Assembly (NCBI RefSeq): GCF_009758125.1
Contig: NZ_WRXO01000002.1
Span: forward strand, 558,001 to 622,000
Length of the DNA: 64,000 nucleotides
Origin: Chitinophaga oryziterrae
GTDB lineage: Bacteria > Bacteroidota > Bacteroidia > Chitinophagales > Chitinophagaceae
Direction of reading: 5' to 3'
The notes beneath the pieces are model-generated. The model searched no databases. It was not told the origin of the DNA and was given only the letters and a program-made list of their open reading frames with translations. Shown in pieces: positions 34,551 to 44,268 of this stretch. The position numbers and the translations under genes are program-made. How positions within the stretch are numbered: position 1 is the first letter of the stretch; each line of letters starts with the position of its first letter.

Positions 34551-36119
34551 TTATGGTTTATTCCACCATAATCTGGTACCCCCGTTATCGGGTCCGTTTA
34601 ATGAGAGTAATGCCCTGTTTACACCGGCAATATTAGTGGCATATTCGAATTGAATAAAAGGGATACGGCGGATAAAAGTTTCTGTTGCAATTTTCCCGCC
34701 GCTGTTGTTGATGACTACAGGAAATAATTTTGGATAACCGGTGCGACGGAATTCGGACCATGCTTCCTGTCCGTCCGGAAATACGGCAATCCACTTCTGG
34801 GTGATGATACGTTCCAGCTTTTTTTCTGTGCTGGCAAACGGGTCCCATTGAATGGTAATGGTACTCAGGTGGGGATCTCCTTTGTAGATATTGTTGGCCG
34901 CATTTTGCGGGTCGGCATAGGCTTTGGCCGTATAGGTGCTGTTATGGATGTAATTATTAAAGCCACTGGTAACATGGTATTGCTGGAAAGAAGTATAAAC
35001 TCCGGTCTCATAATCGGTTTGTGCATCACCGGCGCCTTTCCAGCCATAGAGGGCTGCTTCTGCTTTCAGGAACCAGGCTTCCGAAGCCGTCAGCAACTGG
35101 ATATAGGAAGGTAATAATGCCAGTCTGGAAAAGCCGGCGTAGGTATCTTTTCCTGTAATGGTGATACCGTTACGGATGCCTCTGTAAATAGAATCTTTTA
35201 CGTCCATCGGTAAGAAGTAGTAAGGCAGGCGGGGATCATGATAACCGCATAAAAGGGATTCCATGGGAGCGCCCATGCGGATGTCGTTCCATGAATTACA
35301 GATGACGTTCAGCGGGTGTGTAACCGGACTGATATCAATATTGAAATTATCATCTTTGGTAGTGAGTATACCGTATGACTGGTTAAGCGCCGCTTCTCCT
35401 TCTGTTCTTGCTTTATCAGGATCAATTTTAGAGATGCGTATGGCCAGTCGCAGACGTAGTGTATTGGCTAATTTTACCCATTGGATATAATCACCGTCAT
35501 AGGAAAGGTCGAAGTCGGTAAAGTGCCTTTTTGTAGCGTTTTTTGCGTAGTAGCTAAGGGTGTTGATCGCTGAATCAAGATCGCTGAAGAAGGCGTAGTA
35601 TGCTGTCTGTTGTGAGTCGTAATCAATGCTGCGGTCCGGATTGATCACTGCGTAGTGTGTGTAGATGACCGGGCCATAAATATCGCTGATACGATGCATG
35701 GCCAATACTCTCAGCACCTGCGCCCAGGCGTAGAAATCGGGGTACTTGCCCCTGGAACGGTCCATCACGAATTTGCAGTTAGGCATTACGTTGCCGTAGG
35801 CGGTGATCCATGCATCATCGTTCCAGTTATCGAGCAGGTCGTAGGTCATGTTATTCCGGTTATCCTGAAAAGGATTGGGCGTCATCATATAACCGGAGTA
35901 TACATCGCCCATGAGGTTCTGTTGCAACTGTGCAACAGATACATCATTCACGGAAAGGATATTCAGCATGGATTGCACCAGCGGATCTCCCAGTAATTTG
36001 AAATCCGGTTGTAACTCATCATCATAAAGATCGTACGGATTTGTATTGATATGTTCGAAGTTGCGCGTACAGCCAACCAGCATAGTAATACCAATGCATG
36101 TAATGATTATGTTACGCAT
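34551..36119 (-). CDS. SusD/RagB family nutrient-binding lipoprotein (first pair)
   Basis: This 522-residue protein has lipobox MLVGC (Cys16) and the SusD pattern, with the C-terminal DGQEAWSEFRRTGYP block and an RRIPF motif close to the end. It lies 12 bp downstream of its SusC. Ligand is unknown. The signature residues shared with the SusD at 29599 place both in the same broad SusD-like family. Confidence 0.9.
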   Translation of the reverse strand: MRNIIITCIGITMLVGCTRNFEHINTNPYDLYDDELQPDFKLLGDPLVQSMLNILSVNDVSVAQLQQNLMGDVYSGYMMTPNPFQDNRNNMTYDLLDNWNDDAWITAYGNVMPNCKFVMDRSRGKYPDFYAWAQVLRVLAMHRISDIYGPVIYTHYAVINPDRSIDYDSQQTAYYAFFSDLDSAINTLSYYAKNATKRHFTDFDLSYDGDYIQWVKLANTLRLRLAIRISKIDPDKARTEGEAALNQSYGILTTKDDNFNIDISPVTHPLNVICNSWNDIRMGAPMESLLCGYHDPRLPYYFLPMDVKDSIYRGIRNGITITGKDTYAGFSRLALLPSYIQLLTASEAWFLKAEAALYGWKGAGDAQTDYETGVYTSFQQYHVTSGFNNYIHNSTYTAKAYADPQNAANNIYKGDPHLSTITIQWDPFASTEKKLERIITQKWIAVFPDGQEAWSEFRRTGYPKLFPVVINNSGGKIATETFIRRIPFIQFEYATNIAGVNRALLSLNGPDNGGTRLWWNKP

Positions 36120-36131
36120 AACAAGTGGTCT

Positions 36132-39100
36132 TTAAAATACTACTTTAACATTTGCTCCCATACTCCTTGTAGCCGATACGCCAAAAACATCTATCCCCTG
36201 CAATCCATTCCCGCTACTCATGGAAATTTCGGGATCAAAGGGAGCATTCAGTTTAAAGAAGCATAGATTTTTTGCGATCAGCCCTATCTGCATTTTACTG
36301 ATAAACCTTGATTTTACCGGTAACTGACAGGTGAGGGATAATTCACGTAAACGGATATTGGTTGCATCATACATATACATTTCCCCGATACCGGCACGTC
36401 CGCCGATAGCGGTATAATATTTTCTTGCATCATATTTTCCCGTGAATGCAGTACCATCTTCATACACTGCATTGATATTTACGCCGCCATTGTCTCTTGC
36501 TTTTGCACTTGCTTCACTTACGCCGTAGTTGTCCAGCACAGAATTGGTAACACTCATCACTTCTCCGCCAAAACGGGCATCTACCAGGCAACTGAGGGAG
36601 AATTGTTTATAGCTGAGGGTATTATTCCAGCCCAGCATCAGCCTGGGATTGGGGTTGCCTACTTTTTTAAATACATTGCGGGTGATAAGGTTTCCCTGGT
36701 TATCCAGCACGTATTGTCCTTTCTCATTTTTATACAATTCTTTGTTGGTGTAGATATCTCCCCATGCACCGCCTTCTTTGATAAAAGAGCCGTACATGTT
36801 GGTAAGGAAATCTGTGAGTATGTAGTAGTTGTCGGGGCCTGCACCAGGGATATTACTACTGCTTAGTGTCACTACTTTATTGTGGTTGACAGTAGTATTG
36901 ATGGCGGTAGTCCATCTGAGACGGGTGCTCTGTAAAGGTGTTCCGGAGAGGGAGAGTTCTATTCCCTTGTTCTGGATATTACCCAGGTTCAGATAGTAGT
37001 AAAGGAAGCCGGAGCCGGAAGGGGCGCGTACTTCCATGTATTGCTGGTAGTTATTGTTTTTGTACCAGGTAAAGTCTATGCTGATCCTGTCTTTTAATAA
37101 GCGCAGTTCTGCACCTGCTTCCAGGGATCGGTTATCTTCCGGTTTCAGGTAGATACCGGGATAAGGCGCTTTGGTATTGAAGTTGACCCGCGTAACACCC
37201 CCTGTTGTCTGCAGGATAAAACGGGCAGGTTTGGATACATAGGCTGCGATATCATTACCTGCACGGGCGTATGAAATACGTGCCTTGGCAAAATTGATGG
37301 CCGGAGGCATGGGTATTAAATCGCTGATGATGGCGCTGAGTCCTGTAGAGTAATAAAAGTACCCTTTGTTTTTGATGGGAGTGAAAGCGAAGGTGCTGGA
37401 CCAGTCGTTCCTGCCGGTAAGGTCTAAGAATATTTTATTCTGCAGGCTTAACTGCGCACTGGCAAAGAGGGCCTGTAGCTGTTTACGTTCAACACTTTGC
37501 TGTGCATCCATTGCATTGCCTGCAATGTTCTCTACAGTGAATTTATTGCTGTATATCAGTCCTGTTGCAGCCGTAGGGTTCGTGCTGACAAGCGACCTGT
37601 CGTGTGCTTTTACATCGGTGATACTGGCGCCCAGCATAGCCTGTAAATGTAATTGTTCATTTAGTTTCCTGCATACGGTGAGCATCATATCACCGTACAA
37701 CTGTGTATTGGTTTCTTTTTCCAGGGTATATCTTCCGTTGGGCGGGGAGAGTACCTGTTGTGTACCTGCATGTGCCTTTAGTTCGTACTGGTCGTAGCTC
37801 TTGTCAAAGTTCCCACGTAGCTGTAATGAGAGCCATTCGCGTAACTGGTATTTCAGGCCGAGAGAGGCCATTGCCCGATAGCGGCCTTCTACACGCTGAT
37901 CGCGTTGTAATACCCAGTAAGGGTTTTGCTGATCATCCTGGCCGGTCCATCCCAGGTCACGATGGATGTTCCACCAGTTTTGGAGGGGCATGTTGCGTTC
38001 CGTATCGAAGTATTCGAAGTGTTTGTAGTTGTCAAAATCGAGTCCCCGGGGCAAAGTATAGAGCCCGGTGAGGGCATTATAATATAATCCTGAAGAAGGG
38101 CGGTTCAATGCATTCTGTGCCAGGAAGGAAATATTGGCATCTACTGATAGTTTATTATCCAGCAGGTTACCGGTAACACGGGCATTAAAGGTGTGTTTAT
38201 CAAGTTTATTCACAGGTAATATGCCTTTGTTGGTCGTGTTGGAGTAGGAGAGGTAGAACTGTGTTTTATCTGCACCACCGCTGAATGAGAGGGCGTTGGT
38301 GAGGGTAGCGCCGGTATTGAAGAATGGTGTCACATGGTCCGGCGATGAAAGTTTTGTTCCCCAGCTGTCTGCTGATCCGGGTTGTAAGACATCTTTATCG
38401 TCTTTATAAGGCTGAACGGTTTGTCCGTAACGGTACTGTAGTTTAGGTAAGAGCAAAGGCTTTTCTATGGTGAAGTCCGAAGAGAAGTTGATATGTCCTT
38501 TGCCTATGTTGCCTTTTTTGGTGGTGATCATAATGACCCCGTTGGCAGCCTGACTGCCATACAATGCCGCCGCAGAGGCCCCTTTGAGGATGCTGATGCT
38601 GGCAATATCATCGGGGTTGATGTTAGAGATACCATCCCCTCCGTCCCTGCCGCCGCTGCCTACGATACCGGATGATTGTCCCCAGATGTCGGTAGGCTGT
38701 GAGGGCGTGAAGTTCGCCATGGGAACTCCGTCTATTACATAGAGGGGCTGGTTTTCGCGCGTAGATTTGTTACCTCTTAAGATCACGCGTGCAGAGCCGC
38801 CTATACCAGATGCGCTGCGGTTGATCATTACGCCTGCCACTTTACCAGAGAGGCTGTTAATGACATTCGCATCTTTAACGGTAGAGAAGTCTTCGCTGAC
38901 CAGTTGTCCGGCAGAGTAGGAAAGTTCCCTGGTGCTTTTGGTAAATCCGAGCGCAGTCACTACCAGCTCACTTAAACCTTTGATATTTTCCTGGAGTATC
39001 ACGTCGATGATATTGTCGCCACCGGCAACAACTTCTTTATTCAGGAAACCTACAGAGCGGAATACGAGCACTTCTCCTTCAGCAGTTCTGATGGTGAAAT

Positions 39101-39599
39101 AGCCGTCATCATTACTTTGTACCCCTTTAGTGGTGTTTTTGATAAGGATAGTGACGCCGGGAATGGGTCTGCCCCCGGCATCCATTACCATGCCGGTGAT
39201 GTCTCTGCGGATTGCCGGGCCGGTTTGGAGCAGTGAATCTTCTTCTTTGGTAGCAGGGGAGGATAGGCTGATGATGATCTTATCGTCCCGGAGGATAAAA
39301 ATAAATCCTGTTTGGGCGGAGAGAAGATTGAGGACAGTGCTGACAGTTGTCTTATCACAATGCAGTGTTACCTTTTTCCTGACGTCAATAGCAGCTTTAT
39401 CGTAGTGGAAGTTGAGATTGGTTTTGAAGGCTATTTCAGCCATCACGGCGGCAAGCACTTTGTTTCTGGCGTAGAGGGTGATATTGGTGTTGGATGGCGC
39501 TATGGTTTGGGCAAAAAGTCGCGTCTCACCTGTTAATGATGACATTATCAGGAAGCTGGCAGCAATACATACTTTACCGAAGTATGATTTTCCTTTCAT
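36132..39599 (-). CDS. SusC/RagA TonB-dependent transducer with N-terminal STN domain (first pair)
   Basis: This 1155-residue receptor has a signal peptide, an STN (secretin/TonB short) domain at about residues 45-110 (YARNKVLAAVMAEIAFKTNL), a carboxypeptidase-D-like domain (DITGMVMDAGGRPIPGV), a plug (ELVVTALGFTKSTRE) and a barrel ending VKVVF. STN-bearing receptors are transducers that interact with FecR anti-sigma proteins. It is immediately downstream of sigma and FecR, so ligand import and gene control are probably coupled. Confidence 0.92.
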   Translation of the reverse strand: MKGKSYFGKVCIAASFLIMSSLTGETRLFAQTIAPSNTNITLYARNKVLAAVMAEIAFKTNLNFHYDKAAIDVRKKVTLHCDKTTVSTVLNLLSAQTGFIFILRDDKIIISLSSPATKEEDSLLQTGPAIRRDITGMVMDAGGRPIPGVTILIKNTTKGVQSNDDGYFTIRTAEGEVLVFRSVGFLNKEVVAGGDNIIDVILQENIKGLSELVVTALGFTKSTRELSYSAGQLVSEDFSTVKDANVINSLSGKVAGVMINRSASGIGGSARVILRGNKSTRENQPLYVIDGVPMANFTPSQPTDIWGQSSGIVGSGGRDGGDGISNINPDDIASISILKGASAAALYGSQAANGVIMITTKKGNIGKGHINFSSDFTIEKPLLLPKLQYRYGQTVQPYKDDKDVLQPGSADSWGTKLSSPDHVTPFFNTGATLTNALSFSGGADKTQFYLSYSNTTNKGILPVNKLDKHTFNARVTGNLLDNKLSVDANISFLAQNALNRPSSGLYYNALTGLYTLPRGLDFDNYKHFEYFDTERNMPLQNWWNIHRDLGWTGQDDQQNPYWVLQRDQRVEGRYRAMASLGLKYQLREWLSLQLRGNFDKSYDQYELKAHAGTQQVLSPPNGRYTLEKETNTQLYGDMMLTVCRKLNEQLHLQAMLGASITDVKAHDRSLVSTNPTAATGLIYSNKFTVENIAGNAMDAQQSVERKQLQALFASAQLSLQNKIFLDLTGRNDWSSTFAFTPIKNKGYFYYSTGLSAIISDLIPMPPAINFAKARISYARAGNDIAAYVSKPARFILQTTGGVTRVNFNTKAPYPGIYLKPEDNRSLEAGAELRLLKDRISIDFTWYKNNNYQQYMEVRAPSGSGFLYYYLNLGNIQNKGIELSLSGTPLQSTRLRWTTAINTTVNHNKVVTLSSSNIPGAGPDNYYILTDFLTNMYGSFIKEGGAWGDIYTNKELYKNEKGQYVLDNQGNLITRNVFKKVGNPNPRLMLGWNNTLSYKQFSLSCLVDARFGGEVMSVTNSVLDNYGVSEASAKARDNGGVNINAVYEDGTAFTGKYDARKYYTAIGGRAGIGEMYMYDATNIRLRELSLTCQLPVKSRFISKMQIGLIAKNLCFFKLNAPFDPEISMSSGNGLQGIDVFGVSATRSMGANVKVVF

Positions 39600-39639
39600 A
39601 TAGCCCCGGTATGTTTAGGTTTCAAAGCAGCAATAGTAT

Positions 39640-40641
39640 TTACTTCTTATTCTTCAGAAGTATGGTATCGTTCTTCCTCGTATAAGACAGCGATTCGGTC
39701 AGGCAAATTGTTTCCATTACATTTTTCAAGCTCTCTTTTTTGAAATTGCCTGTATAAGTCCAATATTTTTTATCACTCTGGTTGATGATGGTCACACCAT
39801 ACATATTCTCTATTCCTGCACGTACTTCTTCAAAAGAGGCGTCTTTGAAGAACAGGGTACCCTGCTGCCAGCCAGTCACTTCATCCTGCCGGAAAGTAGT
39901 TTTTATGAGTTCCAGAGAGTGGCAGTCGTAGTTGGCCTGTTCGCTGGAAGACAATATGACGGGTGTTTGTCCCTGACGGGCGGTGACAACTTTCACTTTA
40001 CCAGTCAGCAATGCTACAGTAATCTTTTGTTCGCTGCTATAGGCGCGGATATTAAAAGAAGTACCGAGGGCGGTGGTGCTGGTGTTGCCGGCATGTACGG
40101 TAAAGGTGCTGCCAGTTTCGGGAGCCACGTTAAAGAAGGCTTCCCCTTCTTCCAGGTAGATATCACGGTGACCGTCTGAAAAATGAACGGGATAACGGAG
40201 ACGGCTGGCAGCGTTGAGAATAATGGTGCTGCCGTCTTCGAGGGTAATATGTCCGGTATCTCCTTTGGCGATGCTAACGATCATATAGCCGTTGGAGATG
40301 ACGTTATTATTTTTCAGGGCAAGCGGTTGTTCCTGGGTCCCGGAATGGGTAGCAGGTTTGCTGCGGAGCTGGAGGAACCAGGCGCCGGCGGCAATCAGCA
40401 TAGCAACTGCGGCCGCCATGTAATACCATGGGCGCAGGGTGCGTGTCTGAGAGCGTTGTATACGTTTGGTCAGTTGCTGTCCGATGATGTCCAGTTCTGT
40501 CTGTAATTCGCTTTCATCTATTTGTGTAGCGTGTTCGGGGTGAATGTCTTCAAACCACTGTTCTATTAAACGGGATTCTTCTGAAGTGCATTTTCCTTCG
40601 TTGTAACGCTCTAATATTTTCTTGATCTGTTCTAGCTCCAC
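39640..40641 (-). CDS. FecR family anti-sigma factor with DUF4974
   Basis: The best start is the GTG at 40641 (ELEQIKKILERYNEG), giving 333 residues; the longer frame to 40770 would overlap the sigma gene and lacks family-like sequence. An N-terminal cytoplasmic helix bundle precedes a single membrane helix (WYYMAAAVAMLIAAGAWF), then a periplasmic FecR domain and a C-terminal DUF4974 (FEEVRAGIENMYGVTI). It should hold the sigma factor and be triggered by the STN domain of the receptor encoded next. Confidence 0.88.
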   Translation of the reverse strand: MELEQIKKILERYNEGKCTSEESRLIEQWFEDIHPEHATQIDESELQTELDIIGQQLTKRIQRSQTRTLRPWYYMAAAVAMLIAAGAWFLQLRSKPATHSGTQEQPLALKNNNVISNGYMIVSIAKGDTGHITLEDGSTIILNAASRLRYPVHFSDGHRDIYLEEGEAFFNVAPETGSTFTVHAGNTSTTALGTSFNIRAYSSEQKITVALLTGKVKVVTARQGQTPVILSSSEQANYDCHSLELIKTTFRQDEVTGWQQGTLFFKDASFEEVRAGIENMYGVTIINQSDKKYWTYTGNFKKESLKNVMETICLTESLSYTRKNDTILLKNKK

Positions 40642-40717
40642 CGCTTTGCAATTTAGATGTTGTCCTAATGTTGATATTGTCCCTGTTAGATGTCGTCCCT
40701 CTTCCTTAGTAGTACTA

Positions 40718-41317
40718 TCAGTTGGCAAAAAAAGTGTACATGCTGGCTGCGGTGAGCAGTAGCAGTACAATATCTGATTTAGCGTGGTTGGTGCGTAATA
40801 TCTTTAATGCTTTGGTAATCTGGTTCTTTACGGTTTGCTGTGAGAGCCCCAGGCGCAGGGCTATCTGCTCTACTGTCTGGTGTTCTACGCGGCTGAGTAT
40901 AAAGATTTCTTTCATACGTTCGGGCAGGTGGTTGATGGTATCAAACACGTCTTTGGTCCTGGCTTTGGTATCTACCAGTTCTGCGATACCGCCCGGTTGT
41001 ACGTCGAAATGTTCTATAAGTTGTTGCAGGTATTTGCGGTAGGTACTGTTTTTACGGTATATATCGATGATTTTGTGTCTGGCAGATTGATAAAGGTAAG
41101 ATTTGAGTGATTCGTGTACGCTGAGGGACTGTCTTCTTTCCCATAGGGAGGTGAAGAGGTCCTGTAGTACGTCTTTACTGGCTTCGCCCGCATCCATTTT
41201 GCTGAGAATGTACAGGTATAAAGGCTGACTGTAGCGGGCATAAATTACATTGAATGCCTTCACATTGTCCTGTTGCAGCAGCAATAGTAATTCTTGGTCG
41301 GTATAATTACTATACAT
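40718..41317 (-). CDS. ECF RNA polymerase sigma factor, FecI-like
   Basis: This 199-residue sigma-70 family protein has region 2 (VLQDLFTSLWERRQSLSVHESLKSYL) and region 4 (VEQIALRLGLSQQTVKNQITKALKIL). The C-terminal extension has a hydrophobic stretch (VLLLLTAASMYTFF) seen in some Bacteroidota FecI-like factors. It should direct transcription of the SusC/SusD pairs downstream once released by the FecR protein. It is the first gene of the operon. Confidence 0.92.
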   Translation of the reverse strand: MYSNYTDQELLLLLQQDNVKAFNVIYARYSQPLYLYILSKMDAGEASKDVLQDLFTSLWERRQSLSVHESLKSYLYQSARHKIIDIYRKNSTYRKYLQQLIEHFDVQPGGIAELVDTKARTKDVFDTINHLPERMKEIFILSRVEHQTVEQIALRLGLSQQTVKNQITKALKILRTNHAKSDIVLLLLTAASMYTFFAN

Positions 41318-41510
41318 GGATTACAGGGGATTATAAAAGATTTTGGTTGAAAAAAGGGTTTATTACCAACGGATAGTGTATCATCTGTTAGCTTTTGGTT
41401 AATGTTATGTTAACGAAAATTAATGCATTTTAATCAATTCCCAAACAATTTGCGGGGCTTACTTCACAAGCAGGGTCTTATGTGATGAAGATCAAAGCTT
41501 TGGTAGTGAC

Positions 41511-41591
41511 TCAGTTTAATTTTGGGGTGCAGGGCCTTGCCCTGCAAAAACCTTTAATTTTTGTGGTGGAGCGAAGCCCCACCACAAAAAA
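41511..41591 (+). repeat. Dispersed double-hairpin repeat, copy 3
   Basis: This copy has the same layout as those at 5127 and 29431 and is in the same orientation on the + strand. A GCAGGG/CCCTGC minor hairpin is followed by a main hairpin with GTGGTGG/CCACCAC arms and flanking A/T runs. It begins about 190 bp upstream of the sigma gene start and ends just past the AraC stop, so it may also serve as the terminator of the AraC gene. Confidence 0.78.
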
Positions 41592-41597
41592 ATGTTC

Positions 41598-42473
41598 TTA
41601 TGCTTCTTTGAGTCTGAGTTCGTTTTTATACTCTTTGGGTGTTTTACCGACTATCTCTTTAAAGAAGCGGTTGAAGTTAGAGAGGTTCTTGAATCCGCAG
41701 GAATAGGCTATTTCTGCGATGGACCAGTCTTCTTCGGTCAGGCGTTTGCAGGCATGGCCGATGCGTACTTCGTTGAGGAACTGTACGAAGGACTTCTTTG
41801 TACGGTTTTTAAAGAAGCGGCAGAAGGACTGTGGAGACAGGTTGGTGATGCTGGCTACGTCATGGAGGGAGATCTCTTTGGAGAAATTGCTCATCACGTA
41901 TTTGAACACCTCGTCTATCTTGTGGTTGTCCTTAGCGTTAAAGGCGTGGGAATAACCTGTACTGGCCAGGTAATGCACGTCTTTGGTCTCTGTGAGTACT
42001 TTCAGGATGCCCAGCAGGGAGATGATGCGTTCCAGTCCTTCTTTTTTGGGAAGGGTAAGGATTTCATCTTTGAGCAGATCGTAGGTGGGGCCTTCGATCT
42101 TCATGCCGCGTTGAGCCCTGTGGAAAAGGTCTGTGAGTGCTTTTGTTTCGGGCAGGCCATAGAACTTATCCCCGAAGATGTCTTTCGGGAAGTAAATGAC
42201 TACGGAGCGAGCCTTCAGCGCTTCATTGTTCTGATAGTAGCTTTCATCGTTATACCATACATGCGGGATGTGTGGGCCGAGGAAGACCATATCACCTACG
42301 TCAAAGCTCTCGATGCTGTCGCCAACAATTCGTTTACCGTTGCTTTCGGTCACAAAAACCAGTTCACATTCCGGATGGAAGTGGAACGGTGTATTAAAAT
42401 AAGGATCACATCGCTCAATGATAGTGATCTGATTGTCGGCAAATGCCCCCACTTTAATAAGAATGGGTTTCAT
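41598..42473 (-). CDS. AraC family transcriptional regulator with N-terminal cupin
   Basis: This 291-residue regulator has an N-terminal cupin-like sensing domain (FHFHPECELVFV, then VGDMVFLGPHIPHVW) and a C-terminal double helix-turn-helix (SLHDVASITNLSPQSF and WSIAEIAYSCGFKNLSNFNR). Ligand is likely a small molecule or sugar but cannot be named. It is divergent from a LacI-type regulator across a 284-bp AT-rich gap. A long antisense frame over this gene (41592-42560) is a shadow. Confidence 0.93.
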   Translation of the reverse strand: MKPILIKVGAFADNQITIIERCDPYFNTPFHFHPECELVFVTESNGKRIVGDSIESFDVGDMVFLGPHIPHVWYNDESYYQNNEALKARSVVIYFPKDIFGDKFYGLPETKALTDLFHRAQRGMKIEGPTYDLLKDEILTLPKKEGLERIISLLGILKVLTETKDVHYLASTGYSHAFNAKDNHKIDEVFKYVMSNFSKEISLHDVASITNLSPQSFCRFFKNRTKKSFVQFLNEVRIGHACKRLTEEDWSIAEIAYSCGFKNLSNFNRFFKEIVGKTPKEYKNELRLKEA

Positions 42474-42757
42474 GTATTTATAAGTTTAAGCATCCTATTG
42501 CTCCGGCTGGTGGCTCTCGACGGCAGTATACAGCCATTCACGCATGACCCTGGCAGCTGACTGATTGCCGTCAAATATTGATTTTCCCCCCTAACGGAAC
42601 TTTTCCAGTGAATGTGCCAAATTATCAAAAATCGGTTAAAAAAACATCATTTTTCAATAAATCTCATTTATAAATATGAAAATGGCAGTATTAATTTATT
42701 TGGCGCTTTGCTGTTAAGATTATAATTTTCTAATAAATCAAACCAAATCTAAATTTC

Positions 42758-43777
42758 GTGAAAGGAATATCCATTAAAGATATAGCCCAACAGGCGGGCG
42801 TTTCACCCACAACAGTTTCTTTTGTATTAAATGGTAAAGGGAAGGAAAAGAGGATCAGTGAACAGGTAAGCAAGCGTATAATGAAGATAGCTGCAAAGCT
42901 GAAATACAAGCCCAATCAGCTTGCGCGCGGTTTACGTACAGGTAAGACCAAAACAATCGGGCTAATTGTAGAAGATATAGCTAATAGTTTTTTTGCCAAT
43001 GTGGCAAAGGTGGTAGAGGATGAGGCCGATAAATACGGTTATAAGGTGTTATTTGGGAGTACCGAGGATAATGAGGAAAAGGCCAAAGGTTTGCTGGAGG
43101 TATTGCGTTACAGGCAGGTGGACGGGTATATTATCACCCCTACGCTGAACCTGGACAAGGAGATTGCTTCTTTGCAAAAGCCGGTGGTACTGATGGACCG
43201 TTACTTTCCGAATGTGGAGGATTTCAACTATGTGGTAGTGGATAATTTCCAGGGAGCGTATACGGCGGTGAGTCATATGGTGGACCAGGGATATAAGAAG
43301 ATAGCTATTATTACCACTTCCTCTACACAGATCCAGATGCAATTACGTTTGGATGGTTTCGTACAGGCGTTGAAGGAGCATGACCTTCCCGCAGGTAAGA
43401 ACATGATCAAACGGTTGGCTTTTGATCTTGACCGGCCGGGATTTATACAGGAGATTACGAAGTACCTGCAGCATAACACAGACCTGGATGCTATCTTTTT
43501 TGCCACCAACTACCTGGGCATCTGTGGTATTGAGAGCATCCGCGGATTGAAGTTACAGATAGGGAAAGACCTGGGCATGGTAAGTTTTGATGATCATGAT
43601 ATCTTTAGATTGCATAGTCCATCTATTACCTGTGTAGCACAACCTGTAGAAGAAATAGGCCGCAGGTTAATTCAATTGCTGATAGAGGAACTTGATAATA
43701 ATTCAGTGACAAGGGCGCATGTAGTACTACCATTGGAACTGCGCAAGAGAGAATCTACGATGATGAGAATGAAATAA
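42758..43777 (+). CDS. LacI family transcriptional regulator
   Basis: This 339-residue protein starts at a GTG. It has an N-terminal helix-turn-helix and hinge (ISIKDIAQQAGVSPTTVSFV, then YKPNQLARGLR), followed by a periplasmic-binding-protein-like sensing domain. LacI members usually repress sugar-use genes and respond to the sugar. A SusC/SusD pair follows 980 bp downstream, so it is a candidate regulator of that pair; the evidence is only position. Confidence 0.9.
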   Translation: MKGISIKDIAQQAGVSPTTVSFVLNGKGKEKRISEQVSKRIMKIAAKLKYKPNQLARGLRTGKTKTIGLIVEDIANSFFANVAKVVEDEADKYGYKVLFGSTEDNEEKAKGLLEVLRYRQVDGYIITPTLNLDKEIASLQKPVVLMDRYFPNVEDFNYVVVDNFQGAYTAVSHMVDQGYKKIAIITTSSTQIQMQLRLDGFVQALKEHDLPAGKNMIKRLAFDLDRPGFIQEITKYLQHNTDLDAIFFATNYLGICGIESIRGLKLQIGKDLGMVSFDDHDIFRLHSPSITCVAQPVEEIGRRLIQLLIEELDNNSVTRAHVVLPLELRKRESTMMRMK

Positions 43778-43833
43778 GTTTTTTATCCCGTTATGAACAT
43801 AGTGTTAATTCATGTTGTTGCGCACAATATATA

Positions 43834-43865
43834 TTTGCGAAGTAAGATTTTTTTTTATAAGTTTG
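43834..43865 (+). promoter_or_regulatory. Promoter P1 candidate upstream of the third SusC/SusD pair
   Basis: TTTG at 43834-43837, a 20-bp spacer, then TAAGTTTG at 43858-43865 match the Bacteroidota consensus TTTG / TAnnTTTG exactly. The module shares TTTGCGAAGTA and TATAAGTTTGA with P2 at the same 22-bp offset. It lies 57 bp after the LacI-type gene. Confidence 0.6.
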
Positions 43866-44236
43866 AGAAGAGCAGAGATTATTCTGCTTTTATGAAAACT
43901 GATGATAACCCGTACCTGCTATGCCTGAATAATGTGAATCATCTCTGATCTTTTATCTGCAAAAAACTTTCGAAGGAATACGAAGTATTATCTATAAGGA
44001 TGCTGTGTTTAATCCGAACTCATCCATATAGCAAATAAAATTTAATATATAAAAAGAGTAGTGAAATGAGCTGATGCTTTATTGTTAAATTATAGTAGCA
44101 TATTGTTAATATGCTAAATTTTATAGCTATTTAAAATCGCATAAAGCATTAATTATCAACATTTACAACGAAGATGTTATTGTATCATTAATTCCATTTA
44201 GCAATCATGAATTGTGTTAAAATTTTGTAAAAAAGA

Positions 44237-44268
44237 TTTGCGAAGTAGAAAAACTTTATATAAGTTTG
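44237..44268 (+). promoter_or_regulatory. Promoter P2 candidate upstream of the third SusC/SusD pair
   Basis: This element repeats P1: TTTG at 44237-44240, a 20-bp spacer, and TAAGTTTG at 44261-44268. It would start transcription near 44275, leaving a leader of about 480 nt before the SusC start. Confidence 0.62.

Noticed and set aside
41592..42560. Long + strand frame of 322 residues opposite the AraC-type gene
   Set aside because: It mirrors a clear AraC protein on the other strand, has no family-like motifs, and lies in the mirror of its codon pattern.
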